Positions 34,087 to 42,969 are shown, counted from the first letter of the stretch. The stretch: DNA of 64,000 nucleotides from Roseibium marinum (GCF_002906165.1 NZ_PPCN01000001.1:806001-870000), one strand, 5' to 3'. The notes: generated by a model not told the origin, from the letters alone. Made by a program: numbers and translations.

Positions 34087-35262
34087 ATGGATTCGATTGC
34101 GGTCATTCCCGCCCGGGGTGGGTCGGTCGGCCTTCCGGGAAAAAACGTGCGGCCCCTTCTTGGGGTGCCGCTTGTGGCGCGCTGTATTGAAGCCGCGCGG
34201 TATTCTCGGCACCTTAGAGCCGTCTATGTTTCGACAGACGATCCCGGGATTGCTCAAGTGTCGAAAGCCGCCGGTGCAGAAGTGATCATCCGGCCGGACG
34301 ATCTCAGCAACAGCACCGCCAGTTCGGAATCGGCATTGCTTCATGCCCTTGAATGGCTCGGGCAATCCGGCCAGGCTGTTCCCGAGTATCTTGTCTTCTT
34401 GCAGTGCACGTCGCCTTTCATTTGTGCGCAAGACATCGACTCCGTTCTTGAGAAAATGGTTCAGAAAGGCGCGGCGGCTGCGTTTTCGGTTGTCGAGGAC
34501 CATGGATTTATTTGGCAGGAAGACGACGCCGGTTTTGCCTTGGGCATCACGCATGACGCCGAGAAGCCGCGGCCCAGACGGCAGGACATGAAACCCCGCT
34601 ACAGGGAAAACGGCGCGATATACGCGATGCGCGTCGCCGATTTTCTCAAAAAGCGGGAGCGTTTTTGTGGGCCGACAGTGATGGTTCCAGTCGCAGGACC
34701 AGCTTTCGAAATTGATGACCAGAGCGATTGGGACATTGTCGAAGCATTTCTGAAAGCGCGTCCTAGGGCCACTCTCCGGGAGGTCGTCAAGGCGACCATA
34801 AAAGCCGTGGTCATGGATTTCGACGGTGTTCACACGGACGATTGTGTAACGGTGGATCAGGACGGCCGCGAAATGGTCAAGTGCAGCCGCCGAGATGGGC
34901 TTGGCCTTGAAACGCTCCGCAAGCGGGGCGTCAAGATGATGATCCTCTCCAAGGAGAGCAACCCGGTGGTGCGGGCGAGGGCTGACAAGCTGAAGATGCC
35001 GGTCCAAAACCAGATCGACGACAAGTTGCCGGTTCTCGATAGCTGGCGCCAGGAACAAGGTCTGGACTGGTCCGAAGTCGCGTTTATCGGCAACGACGTG
35101 AATGATTTGGAATGCATGAAGGCCTGCGCGCTGTCGTTTGCGCCCGCAGACGCCCATGATACTGCCAAGGCGGTTGCGACCTGTGTTCTGACCAAGGGGG
35201 GAGGGAATGGTGCCCTTCGTGAGATGTGCGACATGCTGGTTGCCGAATCCCTGTTGGGGTGA
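34087..35262 (+). CDS. CMP-nonulosonate synthetase fused to a HAD phosphatase
   Basis: A 391-aa fusion. Residues 1 to about 230 are a NeuA-type cytidylyltransferase: 'IAVIPARGGSVGLPGKNVRPLLGVPLV', 'FLQCTSPF', and 'RPRRQDMKPRYRENGAIYAMR'. Residues about 238-391 are a KdsC-like HAD phosphatase with D244-F-D246 in 'VVMDFDGVHTDD', 'ILSKESN', a conserved Lys region and 'FIGNDVNDLECM'. The same order occurs in animal CMAS. With NeuB, this suggests synthesis of a nonulosonate 9-phosphate, dephosphorylation, then CMP activation. It starts one base after the neuB stop. Confidence 0.88.
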   Translation: MDSIAVIPARGGSVGLPGKNVRPLLGVPLVARCIEAARYSRHLRAVYVSTDDPGIAQVSKAAGAEVIIRPDDLSNSTASSESALLHALEWLGQSGQAVPEYLVFLQCTSPFICAQDIDSVLEKMVQKGAAAAFSVVEDHGFIWQEDDAGFALGITHDAEKPRPRRQDMKPRYRENGAIYAMRVADFLKKRERFCGPTVMVPVAGPAFEIDDQSDWDIVEAFLKARPRATLREVVKATIKAVVMDFDGVHTDDCVTVDQDGREMVKCSRRDGLGLETLRKRGVKMMILSKESNPVVRARADKLKMPVQNQIDDKLPVLDSWRQEQGLDWSEVAFIGNDVNDLECMKACALSFAPADAHDTAKAVATCVLTKGGGNGALREMCDMLVAESLLG

Positions 35263-35268
35263 TTTGGT

Positions 35269-36483
35269 ATGAAGGTTCTCGCGCTTGCGGGATACGATTC
35301 CTTTCTCAATACCGCGCGCCTGATTGCGCCGTATTTCGAGAAACACGGTGCCAGCGTTGAGTTTGGTATCGTCAAAGCGCGCAGCAAGACACAGATCACC
35401 GAGCGACAAGTCGCCGAAATGGGCATTGAGCGGCTCGTTCAAAATATCGATATTCGGCGTTTCTGCGAGGAAGGTCGGTTTCGGGACTATGACATCATTC
35501 TGTCGTGTCTGGAGGGGCTCTCAAGCCGTCGGATTTTCTACTATCTGGCGCAGCACGATGAAAAAAGGCCATTTGTGATCAGCCTGTATCCCGGACTTCT
35601 GCTGCGCAATGCCTATGAAGGGCATGCCGCAAGGGCTCCGGCGGACCGGATCTGGCTGAATTGCCGGAGAGACTTGCAGGCTTACCAGGCCATGTGCCGG
35701 TCCTTCGGCATGGATGGCTCCAACGCGCGCTTGTTTGGGCTGGCGTCGGTGCTCGAAAAAGTCGAGCGCATGCCCGTAGTTGACAGGAACGGACCCGTCG
35801 TGTTCTTCGAGCAGGCTGTAATTCCGCGCTTTTACGAAGAGCGAAAATACATGGTTGAAGCTCTTTGCGATCTGGCGAGGCGTTACCCGGACAGGTCGTT
35901 CCTCATAAAGGCACGCGCTTCGGGCAAACAGGCGACCTTGCACAGCGCCTGGCATGCAATCGACAAGCTGCTGGATGAAGTAGCCAGTGAGGAAAAGGGT
36001 GTTCCTGACAATATTCAGATGACCGGAGAAACGGCCACGCAACTCTTGTCCTGTGCAAGCTGCTGCCTCACGGTCACTTCGACGGTAGCTGTCGAGGCGA
36101 TCCATGCAGGCGTTCCGACCGCGCTGGTGTCCGATATCGGCGCCAGCGATGATTACGGGCTGCAGTATTTCTACGGTTCGAATCTTCTGACCGGTTTGGA
36201 ACAGCTCGACCTGGACAATGTAAGTGCGCCGGATCCGGATTGGTTGCTGACCCATACACATGATCCCTATAAGGTGATCGAGGATCTTGTGCAGGATTGC
36301 ATCGAAAACGCGAAAACTGGGCAACTAGACCACTGGAGCCGGAGTATCGCAATGGGATCCATGGGGATTCAGAAAACGTTGCTCCAGCCAGACCCGGAAT
36401 ATTTCCTTTCGCAAGGATACAAGAAACGCAGATCCATTTTCTCTACCATCAGGCTCCGTATAGCCAAATGGTTGGGCCACTGA
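35269..36483 (+). CDS. Putative GT-B glycosyltransferase, DUF6716-like (copy 1)
   Basis: A 404-aa protein of the kind I recall as DUF6716, found beside nonulosonate genes. A Rossmann-like N-terminal lobe ('VLALAGYDSFLNTARLIAPYF') is followed by 'VVFFEQAVIPRFYEERKYMVEAL', a basic strand 'FLIKARA', and the GT-B donor-site-like 'LTVTSTVAVEAIHAGVPTALVSD'. It resembles the product of 36760-37806 throughout the C-terminal lobe. It may add or polymerise the CMP-activated nonulosonate; this is inferred from context. It starts 6 bp after the NeuA-HAD stop. Confidence 0.7.
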   Translation: MKVLALAGYDSFLNTARLIAPYFEKHGASVEFGIVKARSKTQITERQVAEMGIERLVQNIDIRRFCEEGRFRDYDIILSCLEGLSSRRIFYYLAQHDEKRPFVISLYPGLLLRNAYEGHAARAPADRIWLNCRRDLQAYQAMCRSFGMDGSNARLFGLASVLEKVERMPVVDRNGPVVFFEQAVIPRFYEERKYMVEALCDLARRYPDRSFLIKARASGKQATLHSAWHAIDKLLDEVASEEKGVPDNIQMTGETATQLLSCASCCLTVTSTVAVEAIHAGVPTALVSDIGASDDYGLQYFYGSNLLTGLEQLDLDNVSAPDPDWLLTHTHDPYKVIEDLVQDCIENAKTGQLDHWSRSIAMGSMGIQKTLLQPDPEYFLSQGYKKRRSIFSTIRLRIAKWLGH

Positions 36484-36577
36484 TGGACGCGTTCAGGACA
36501 CGACGGCTGGCGGCAATGCCTGCAGCGACTGTTGCCGAAACCAATTTAGAACCGACAAGTCTGCAAGGAGGCTGGAT

Positions 36578-36763
36578 TTGAACAGCTGGGCAGAAAGACT
36601 GATGTCGATGATCTCCCTGCTCGAGCGGCTTGTGCGGCAAAAGCACCAGCAAACCAGCGCCGGGATGAACGTTGAGCAGGAGCAGGAACTGCGGGCGCAA
36701 TACCGGGCGCATGACCTCAAGCAGGCCCAAATTCTCGAAGACTTTCTGAAGAACCTGAAATGA
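36578..36763 (+). CDS. 61-residue coiled-coil-like small protein with TTG start
   Basis: Unrecognised. A 61-aa, helical, charge-rich protein with heptad-like Leu/Ile spacing (RLMSMISLLERLVRQ; QAQILEDFLKNLK) and many Gln, possibly a short coiled coil. Its start is TTG 36578, supported by a full AAGGAGG ribosome site 6 nt upstream (36565-36571). Its stop overlaps the ATG of the following transferase gene (ATGA). Position between two related glycosyltransferases suggests a scaffold or activator for one of them; that is inference. Confidence 0.65.
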   Translation: MNSWAERLMSMISLLERLVRQKHQQTSAGMNVEQEQELRAQYRAHDLKQAQILEDFLKNLK

Positions 36764-37806
36764 GAGCGCTTCTTCATTTCAATGATGATTCTACCCTGTT
36801 TTTTGTCTCCCGGGTCAAGCGGGATCTCAAAGACCGCGGAATTGAATGCATGACATTCTACCTCGCCAAGCGCGGAAAAGAGGGACTTGTCACGCAAAGG
36901 CAGATGCAACTGTTTCTGCCCGAGGGACCGGATATTGTCTCCTCGGATTTCAGTGCCAGGATGTTGGGTGCGTTCGATGCGTTCATAACCTGCAAACCGA
37001 CCAAAGAGATACGGCAGCTGGTCGCGAACAGAAACTATATGAAACGGGATCAGCGTCCCTGTTTTGTCACTTTCCAACCCGGTCTGGAATTCTCGCCGGA
37101 AAAGGGAATTGAAAACCGCAAAAACTTCGACGCAATTTTTGTAAATCGGTTTGCCGATGTCGCGACAAGTAGAAACAAACAGACTTCCCGGCGCCCGCAA
37201 TTTGTTTCCTGGGGGCATCCTTACTTCGCCCCGCCGTCAGGGTACCGAGAAGACGCAGGTGGGCCGGTGTACTTTTTTGCACAGGCGATCAGCCCGAGAA
37301 CATTCGCCGCGCGGCTGCATGTGCTGGAAGCTCTTCGTGCAATTGCGCTCGCCAACCCTCACCGTAAAGTTGTCATCAAGCTCAGGCATCTGCCGGGTGA
37401 AAATGCCGAACATGTGCACAAAGAAGATCACAGCTACCCTGAGCTTCTCGGCCATCTGGAGACGTGTCCCCCCAATCTGCTGGTGTCGGCCTGCTCACTT
37501 GAAGAGGCTTTGGAAAAGGCATCGGTGGCACTCACCTGTACGTCGACCGCTGCTATGGATGCAATCAGCGCAGGCCTGCCGACCCTCGCGTATACCGACT
37601 ATGTCGAGAATTACCTCGACCCGATGTCTGGAGCCATGGCCGAGTTGTTTAGCGGCAGTGGTATCGTGTCGCCACTGGAGCGTTTTCTCGATCTGGAAAC
37701 CCGACGACCGGACGCGGAATGGATCGAAGAAAATTTCCGCGATCCCAGTTTGATTTATTCGGAATTGGAAAAGACGGTCCAGGTGCTCAAGAAAGGGGGC
37801 AGATAA
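36760..37806 (+). CDS. Putative GT-B glycosyltransferase, DUF6716-like (copy 2)
   Basis: A 348-aa paralogue of the 35269-36483 product. Shared marks: 'VYFFAQAISPRTFAARLHVLEALRAIA', 'KVVIKLRHLPGE', and 'VALTCTSTAAMDAISAGLPTLAYTDYVENYLDP', the last resembling the donor-binding lobe of polysialyltransferase-like GT-B enzymes (S-T-x-x-x-x-A-I-x-A-G-x-P). N-terminal 'LLHFNDDSTLFFVSRVKRDL' forms the acceptor lobe. Two such paralogues may add alternating linkages of a nonulosonate polymer. Coupled by ATGA to the small upstream gene. Confidence 0.7.
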   Translation: MRALLHFNDDSTLFFVSRVKRDLKDRGIECMTFYLAKRGKEGLVTQRQMQLFLPEGPDIVSSDFSARMLGAFDAFITCKPTKEIRQLVANRNYMKRDQRPCFVTFQPGLEFSPEKGIENRKNFDAIFVNRFADVATSRNKQTSRRPQFVSWGHPYFAPPSGYREDAGGPVYFFAQAISPRTFAARLHVLEALRAIALANPHRKVVIKLRHLPGENAEHVHKEDHSYPELLGHLETCPPNLLVSACSLEEALEKASVALTCTSTAAMDAISAGLPTLAYTDYVENYLDPMSGAMAELFSGSGIVSPLERFLDLETRRPDAEWIEENFRDPSLIYSELEKTVQVLKKGGR

Positions 37807-37974
37807 GGCTTTCAAACGCGCGCGCCATGTGCGAGAGAAAACACGTTTTGCCTCAGAAATGTGCGAATTGGCCTTGGAATATCCTCTAATGTTCGCTGGG
37901 CAAATGACGAATGAGTTGCGCATCCCCGCCGGGAATACGTATCTGAAATAACGATGCAAAATAGGAGCTTGTCT

Positions 37975-38538
37975 GTGAACGACTGGAACAATTGGCTAGA
38001 CGAGTATTATGCAAAGTTCAAACCTGCATTCGATCCAGCGGTATATGCAAACCTTGTTGCGTTTCGAGATCTGGCCGTCGATGTACGAGAACGGAAGGCA
38101 AAGCTGATCTTTGCCGGCAACGGTGCCAGCGCTTCCATCTCCTCGCATGGACGCGTGGATTTTACCAAGCAGGGCAAGGTTCGCTCGCTCGATTTCAACG
38201 AGCCCAATCTGATTACGGCTTTCTCGAACGACTATGGCTATGAAAACTGGGTCGCGCGCGCTCTGGAGGCTTTTGCCGACGAAGGGGATGTTTGCGTCTT
38301 CATCTCTGTCAGCGGAACGTCGCCGAATATTGTCAAGGCTGCTGAATATGCCAAGTCAAACGGTTTGCAGGTAGTGACGTTCACCGGGAAATCGCTGGAT
38401 AATCCCCTGAAGGCCTTGGGCGATATCAATTTTTGGATGGATTCGTCCGCCTACAACGTCGTCGAGGCTGTCCACATGATGTGGTTGACAACGGTGGTCG
38501 ACATGCTGATCGGCAAGGCCGAATATTCGGTCAGCTGA
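37975..38538 (+). CDS. SIS-domain phosphosugar isomerase (GmhA-like)
   Basis: A 187-aa SIS-fold protein like GmhA, which converts sedoheptulose 7-phosphate to D-glycero-D-manno-heptose 7-phosphate. Marks: 'LIFAGNGASASISSHGRVDFTKQG', 'LITAFSNDYGYENW', 'VCVFISVSGTSPNIVKAAEYAKSNGLQVVTFTGK', and 'VVEAVHMMWLTTVVDMLIG'. GTG 37975 is preferred because AGGAG lies 7 nt upstream; ATG 37954 has no ribosome site. It opens the heptose/amino-sugar cassette and converges on the next gene, overlapping it by 8 bp. Confidence 0.82.
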   Translation: MNDWNNWLDEYYAKFKPAFDPAVYANLVAFRDLAVDVRERKAKLIFAGNGASASISSHGRVDFTKQGKVRSLDFNEPNLITAFSNDYGYENWVARALEAFADEGDVCVFISVSGTSPNIVKAAEYAKSNGLQVVTFTGKSLDNPLKALGDINFWMDSSAYNVVEAVHMMWLTTVVDMLIGKAEYSVS

Positions 38539-39268
38539 ACCAGTTCTGGGCCTTCATGAAGGTGCGCTGTTCACGTATATCCAGTTGCGCCAAGCCATAG
38601 GTCTGCAAGGTTCCGATATCCATGTGATAGCGGTCATTGTGCCATGCGAAAATGCGGCCAAGGAATTTGGGAATCACATCTATGCTCAGGTCAGGCGACT
38701 CAAGGTCCATCTGGTCTATAAATCTGACGACCTCGGGTTCCATGATGTAGACAGCGGCGCTGGCCCGCGTGCCGGGCGGGTTCGGAACTTTTTCGTGAAA
38801 CTCCCGCACCAGCCCGTCCTCATCGCAAATGACAATTCCGCACTGGGTTGGATCCGGAGCTTCGAAGGTCATCATCGTCATTGCAGCAGATGCAGGCCGG
38901 TTTTCATGCCCGGCCTTAAAAGCATTGAAATCGCAAATGCAGAGATTGTCAGCATGGGCGACGATGCAGGGGCCGTCTATGCAGAAGTCCGCGTTTTGAC
39001 GGATCGTTCCGGCGGTTCCCAGAAGTGTTTTTTCGTGCACAACGACGATACGGTCGCGGAAGGAGGAACGTGCGACAAGCTCATTCACCTGGTCAGCGAG
39101 GTAATGCGTGTTGATCAGGATTTCCTCAATTCCGGAGTTGAACAGGGAATGCAGCCAGTACTCGAGCAGCGGTCGTCCATCAATTGGTACGAGAGCTTTC
39201 GGAACATGGTCGGTCACCGGCTGTAACCGCGTCCCAAAGCCTGCAGCGAGCAATATCGCGCGCATCAC
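38531..39268 (-). CDS. Sugar-1-phosphate nucleotidyltransferase (HddC/RfbA-like)
   Basis: A 245-aa nucleotidyltransferase with the pyrophosphorylase signature 'ILLAAGFGTRLQPVTDHVPKALVPIDGRPLLEYWL' (residues 5-39), 'INTHYL', 'LLGTAGTIRQNADF', 'VAHADNLCICDF', 'FHEKVPNPPG' and 'DIGTLQTYG'. It charges a sugar 1-phosphate with an NTP. In this context a heptose 1-phosphate is likely, as for HddC; the base (GDP, ADP or dTDP) cannot be read from sequence. Its start overlaps the end of the reversed HldE gene by 4 bp (ATGA). Confidence 0.85.
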   Translation of the reverse strand: MMRAILLAAGFGTRLQPVTDHVPKALVPIDGRPLLEYWLHSLFNSGIEEILINTHYLADQVNELVARSSFRDRIVVVHEKTLLGTAGTIRQNADFCIDGPCIVAHADNLCICDFNAFKAGHENRPASAAMTMMTFEAPDPTQCGIVICDEDGLVREFHEKVPNPPGTRASAAVYIMEPEVVRFIDQMDLESPDLSIDVIPKFLGRIFAWHNDRYHMDIGTLQTYGLAQLDIREQRTFMKAQNWFS

Positions 39269-40773
39269 ACATGTTCCTCATGCTTCAGTTCCCGGACAAT
39301 TTCCTCAGGCTTCAACGGGATGTTGCCGACCCGTCCCACCTGGCAGGCTGAGGCAATCGACCCGAGATAGGCCGCTTCCCATATCGTGCCCCCTCCGGCA
39401 AGAACGAGCGTGGACATCACAAGCATGGCATCTCCCGCGCCTGCCGGATCCTTGGGACTCTGATTCATGGCCGGCAGGCGATCATTGTTCCAAGCTTCAT
39501 CTGAGCCTTCCGGCACGTCTGTCGTGTGGATCAGGAGGCCTTCGCCGCCCAGTGTGATGTAGATATGCTGAGCTTGGGTCTTTTGCCGCAGCTGTTCAGC
39601 CACGTTGACAATGCCATCTTCACTGTTTTGCAGCGCAACTCTGGCTTCCCGCTCCGTCGGTGTTAAGAGCCACGTGTTGCGGTAGCGGGAAATGTCACCG
39701 ATTTGGGATGAAGTCTGGCTGTCCGCCGCCACCAGAATATTGTGGCGTTGAGCAATTCTTGTGATTGTCTCAACGAGACTTTGCGGCAGGATGCCGTAGT
39801 TGAAATCGGAAAAAATCACCGCGTCGATGGAGGCAGCTTTTTTCTCAAATGCAGCGACGATCTGCTGCTGTGCCTCTTCTTCAATTGCCTGTTCTGTAAA
39901 ATTGTTCACGCGCAACATGGTTTTGCCTTCTGCGCGGTACCGTTTCTTGTGTGTTGTCTTTCGGAACTCGTCACGGATTACAATTCCATTGATGTCGAGT
40001 TTCTTGAGCGCGTCTTCAGCGAAATTTGCAGGTTCGTCCTTTCCCGTGACCGTGGCAAATGTCACTTTCGCGCCTAGACTGCGCGCGTGGCCGGCAACGA
40101 TACCTGCCCCCCCGAGAAAGAAATTGGACTTCAACGGCCGCACGACGATCGTTGGGTCCTCGCGAGACATGCCAACCGCATCACAGAAGGCGTATTCGTC
40201 AATGATCGTGTCACCGATGACCCAGAGATTAAGATCCTTGAACCCACAGATATAGCGGCGGAGTTGCTCGAGGGTCACTTGATGACGGTCCAGATATCCA
40301 ATCGGCTTGAGAATGTTCGACCGGTATGTGCCACTGTCTGAGCCGTTTTCCCCGTTTGGCGCGAGCGGTGCGCTTGCGCCTGAGCTGTACACCACGTGAC
40401 CGCCATAGCTCTCGACAAGTCTCTCTTCAGCCGGGTTCTTTCCCCGATGCTCCGGACCCATGACAACGACTTCGGGTTTGAGGTCGTTCAGCAGGGCGTC
40501 AAGGCCATGCCACATGACGATGACATCGTCGACGCAGCTTATGCTTTGAAGCGCTATCTTGCGATCGTTGTCCGGCAAAGTGGAAGAGGGGTGGTCCTTG
40601 GGTTTTGCGATCAATCCAATGACGAGACGGTCTCCCTGCTCTGCGGCGTAGTAGATCATTCGCAGGTGCCCGGGATGCAGGATATTGAAATAGCCGGACA
40701 CGAAAACGATTTTGCCGTTCTTCGGCAACTGCTCGCGAATGCGGTCTGCCTCGCTTCTATAGGAGCTGGACAT
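39265..40773 (-). CDS. HldE-like bifunctional enzyme with reversed domain order
   Basis: A 502-aa two-domain protein. Residues 15-160 are a cytidylyltransferase-like nucleotidyltransferase with 'FVSGYFNILHPGHLRMIYYA' (HxGH: H33, H36). Residues about 182-502 are a PfkB/ribokinase sugar kinase with 'GGAGIVAGHARSLGA', 'SDFNYGIL' and 'DPAGAGDAM' (catalytic Asp448). Canonical HldE has the kinase first and the transferase second; here they are swapped. 'ISTS'-type active-site residues of the transferase are not obvious, so it may use a different substrate. It should phosphorylate, and perhaps nucleotidylate, a heptose phosphate. Confidence 0.85.
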   Translation of the reverse strand: MSSSYRSEADRIREQLPKNGKIVFVSGYFNILHPGHLRMIYYAAEQGDRLVIGLIAKPKDHPSSTLPDNDRKIALQSISCVDDVIVMWHGLDALLNDLKPEVVVMGPEHRGKNPAEERLVESYGGHVVYSSGASAPLAPNGENGSDSGTYRSNILKPIGYLDRHQVTLEQLRRYICGFKDLNLWVIGDTIIDEYAFCDAVGMSREDPTIVVRPLKSNFFLGGAGIVAGHARSLGAKVTFATVTGKDEPANFAEDALKKLDINGIVIRDEFRKTTHKKRYRAEGKTMLRVNNFTEQAIEEEAQQQIVAAFEKKAASIDAVIFSDFNYGILPQSLVETITRIAQRHNILVAADSQTSSQIGDISRYRNTWLLTPTEREARVALQNSEDGIVNVAEQLRQKTQAQHIYITLGGEGLLIHTTDVPEGSDEAWNNDRLPAMNQSPKDPAGAGDAMLVMSTLVLAGGGTIWEAAYLGSIASACQVGRVGNIPLKPEEIVRELKHEEHV

Positions 40774-40798
40774 CTTTTGGACGTTCCCGAAAGTGTTC

Positions 40799-41875
40799 TT
40801 AGGCGGCGTCTGCCGGCGGTTCGTTGATCTTTATGAGCGCCCGGATGATTTTCCTGTTTTCAAGATCTTCCAGGGCTTCATTGATGGTGTGCAGCGTATA
40901 GGTATTGCTCAGGAGGCGCTCGAGCGGCAGATGCCCCTTGCGGAAAAGATCAGCCAGAATTTCCAGATCGCGATCCGGCTTTGAACTGCCACCCCAGCTC
41001 CCCCTGATTTTCTTGCCTTTGATCAGCTCGAACGGATCCAGCCGGATCATGTCGCCGGCTTTCGGATGGGATGCGAATACCAGTTCACCGCCACCGGGAC
41101 GGATGACATTGAACGATCGTTCGATCATCTCGGCAAGTCCCGTTGCTTCAACGGCATGGTCAACGCCCTTGCCGTCGGTCAGCGCAAGGATCTCGGCTTC
41201 CCAGTCGTCTTTGCTGGCATGGAAGACATGGGTGGCGCCGAATTCCCTGGCAAGGTCAAGTTTGCTTTGCTCAATGTCGACGGCAATCAGCACGGTAGGG
41301 TCAAAGGTCGTTGCGGCGAGCAGCGCGCTGATACCGATACCACCCAGGCCGATCACGGCAATCTTGGCGCCCTTTGCGGGTTTGATGTCATTCAGGACGA
41401 TGCCGGCTCCGGTCGGCAGCGCGCAGCCAAGAAGGACACCGAGGTCAAACGGAATACCGTCCGGTTTCCGGACCAGGCGATTTTCGGAAACAACGGCGTA
41501 TTCTCCGAACGTTGTGACACCGCCCGAGTTGATGGTCTCCCCGGACGGACCGGCATAACAACATCCGCCGGCTTCTTGCCCGGTGCCCTTGATCCAGGTC
41601 ATGACCACGTAGTCACCTGGTGCAACCTTGGTGACACCGTCTCCCACGGCGACGACTTCGCCTGTTCCCTCGTGCCCGAGCATATGCGGCAAATAAGGAT
41701 CCTTGCCACGATGTCCGCGTGCTTCCATGACCTGGCTGTGGCAAAGGCCCGCGTAGAAAATCTTGATCAGGGTTTGTCCCGACTTCAGTGCGGGAAACTG
41801 GATGCCCTTGATCAGTTCCAGCGGTTTGTTCAGCTCCTTGAGCACAACCGCATCAAAGGTGGAATTTTCCGACAT
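40799..41875 (-). CDS. Zinc-binding MDR-family dehydrogenase
   Basis: A 358-aa medium-chain dehydrogenase. Catalytic zinc ligands C45 ('GLCHSQ') and H68-E69 ('LGHEG') and the NAD(H) motif 'IAVIGLGGIGISALLAA' are present. The usual four-Cys structural zinc loop is missing; only 'GGCCYAG' (103-109) remains, in a longer 'GQEAGGCCYAGPSGETINSGGVTTFGEYAVV' context of class III-like enzymes. It presumably oxidises or reduces a hydroxyl or keto group on a nucleotide sugar or on a small aldehyde donor for the E1 pair next door. Confidence 0.85.
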   Translation of the reverse strand: MSENSTFDAVVLKELNKPLELIKGIQFPALKSGQTLIKIFYAGLCHSQVMEARGHRGKDPYLPHMLGHEGTGEVVAVGDGVTKVAPGDYVVMTWIKGTGQEAGGCCYAGPSGETINSGGVTTFGEYAVVSENRLVRKPDGIPFDLGVLLGCALPTGAGIVLNDIKPAKGAKIAVIGLGGIGISALLAATTFDPTVLIAVDIEQSKLDLAREFGATHVFHASKDDWEAEILALTDGKGVDHAVEATGLAEMIERSFNVIRPGGGELVFASHPKAGDMIRLDPFELIKGKKIRGSWGGSSKPDRDLEILADLFRKGHLPLERLLSNTYTLHTINEALEDLENRKIIRALIKINEPPADAA

Positions 41876-41922
41876 GACACTTTCCCATGTTCAGGCTGGG
41901 GTCAGACTGACCCGGTTTTTGC

Positions 41923-42969
41923 TTAGAACGGTCCGTTGAACCAGGTTCCCGGGACGTCATGTGCCCAGGTCTGTTGGGCCTGCAAGCTTTCTTTTTCGAG
42001 GTCTCTTCCGATCAGTGAGGAAATTGCACCAACAACTTCCCCGGAACCGGGATAGAAGTTCTTCGTCAGTGCCGGGCTGGTCGGCTGGCTGTGATCGGGC
42101 AGGCACAGCCGCTGAGGCGGTGCTTTCAGGACACCGGGCATTTCCATGGCCACACGGGCAATGATCTCGGAAGACACCGACGCCATCGGTGCGCCGATGT
42201 CCAGCACCAGCAGGCGTCCCGTGCGTTTGACCGAGCTGAACACGGCGTCCCAGTCAAGGGGACGAACGGTGCGCAAGTCGATGACGTCGCAGCCAACACC
42301 CTGAGCCTTGACGTGCTCGGCTGCATGGAGAGCCTCAACGGTCATGAAGGAGTTTGACACAATTGTCACGTCGTCGCCCTGGTGTGCAAGACGGGCCTTG
42401 CCCAGGGGAATTCTGAAGTCGCCCTCGGAGACCTCGCCTTCCATGTTGTGCAGCCAGCGGTGCTCAAGGAAGACCACCGGGTTGTTGTCGAAAATGCTTT
42501 CCAGCAACAGACCTTTCGCATCTTCGGCGTTTGTAGGCATGACGACCTTCAGTCCGGGAATATGGGCAAACCAGGAATGGAGCGCCTGGGAATGGGTCGG
42601 GCCTTGCCCCCAGCCACGTCCGATCACGAGTCGAATGGTGATCGGCACAGAATTTTGCCCGCCGAACATGTAATGCCATTTCGCGGCCGAGTTCACCAGC
42701 TGGTCCATGGCCAGGAGGAAGAAATCGACCCGTTGATGAACACACACGGACCGGTAACCGGCTAGGGCGGCCCCTACGGCAACCCCGGTCATTGCGTTTT
42801 CAGCCGTTGGCATGTCGAACACGCGATCGGGACCGAATTCCTCAATGAGTCCCTCTGTGGTGCCGAAAATGCGTTTCGGATCGTCGACGCCCAAGCCGTA
42901 GCATAGCACCTTGGGATCCTGCCGCATGGCGACTTTCATCGCGTCATTGATGGCGTCCGAAAATTTCAC
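41923..42969 (-). CDS. E1 beta-like subunit of a thiamine diphosphate-dependent enzyme
   Basis: A 348-aa transketolase-type beta subunit (2-oxoacid dehydrogenase/acetoin dehydrogenase E1 beta family). Marks: 'FSDAINDAMKVAMRQDPKVLCYGLGV', 'VFDMPTAENAMTGVAVGAALAGYRSV', 'IRLVIGRGWGQGPTHSQALHSWFAHIPGLKVVMPTNAEDAKGLL', and the C-terminal transketolase domain 'VTIVSNSFMTVEALHAAEHVK'. Together with the alpha subunit 15 bp upstream it forms a complete E1. No E2 or E3 is nearby, so it probably acts as a free ligase rather than in a 2-oxoacid dehydrogenase complex. Confidence 0.88.
   Translation of the reverse strand: MKFSDAINDAMKVAMRQDPKVLCYGLGVDDPKRIFGTTEGLIEEFGPDRVFDMPTAENAMTGVAVGAALAGYRSVCVHQRVDFFLLAMDQLVNSAAKWHYMFGGQNSVPITIRLVIGRGWGQGPTHSQALHSWFAHIPGLKVVMPTNAEDAKGLLLESIFDNNPVVFLEHRWLHNMEGEVSEGDFRIPLGKARLAHQGDDVTIVSNSFMTVEALHAAEHVKAQGVGCDVIDLRTVRPLDWDAVFSSVKRTGRLLVLDIGAPMASVSSEIIARVAMEMPGVLKAPPQRLCLPDHSQPTSPALTKNFYPGSGEVVGAISSLIGRDLEKESLQAQQTWAHDVPGTWFNGPF

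Noticed and set aside
33880-35442. 520-aa minus-strand ORF antisense to neuB and neuA-HAD
   Set aside because: Both plus-strand genes have intact family signatures over the same bases; the antisense frame has none.
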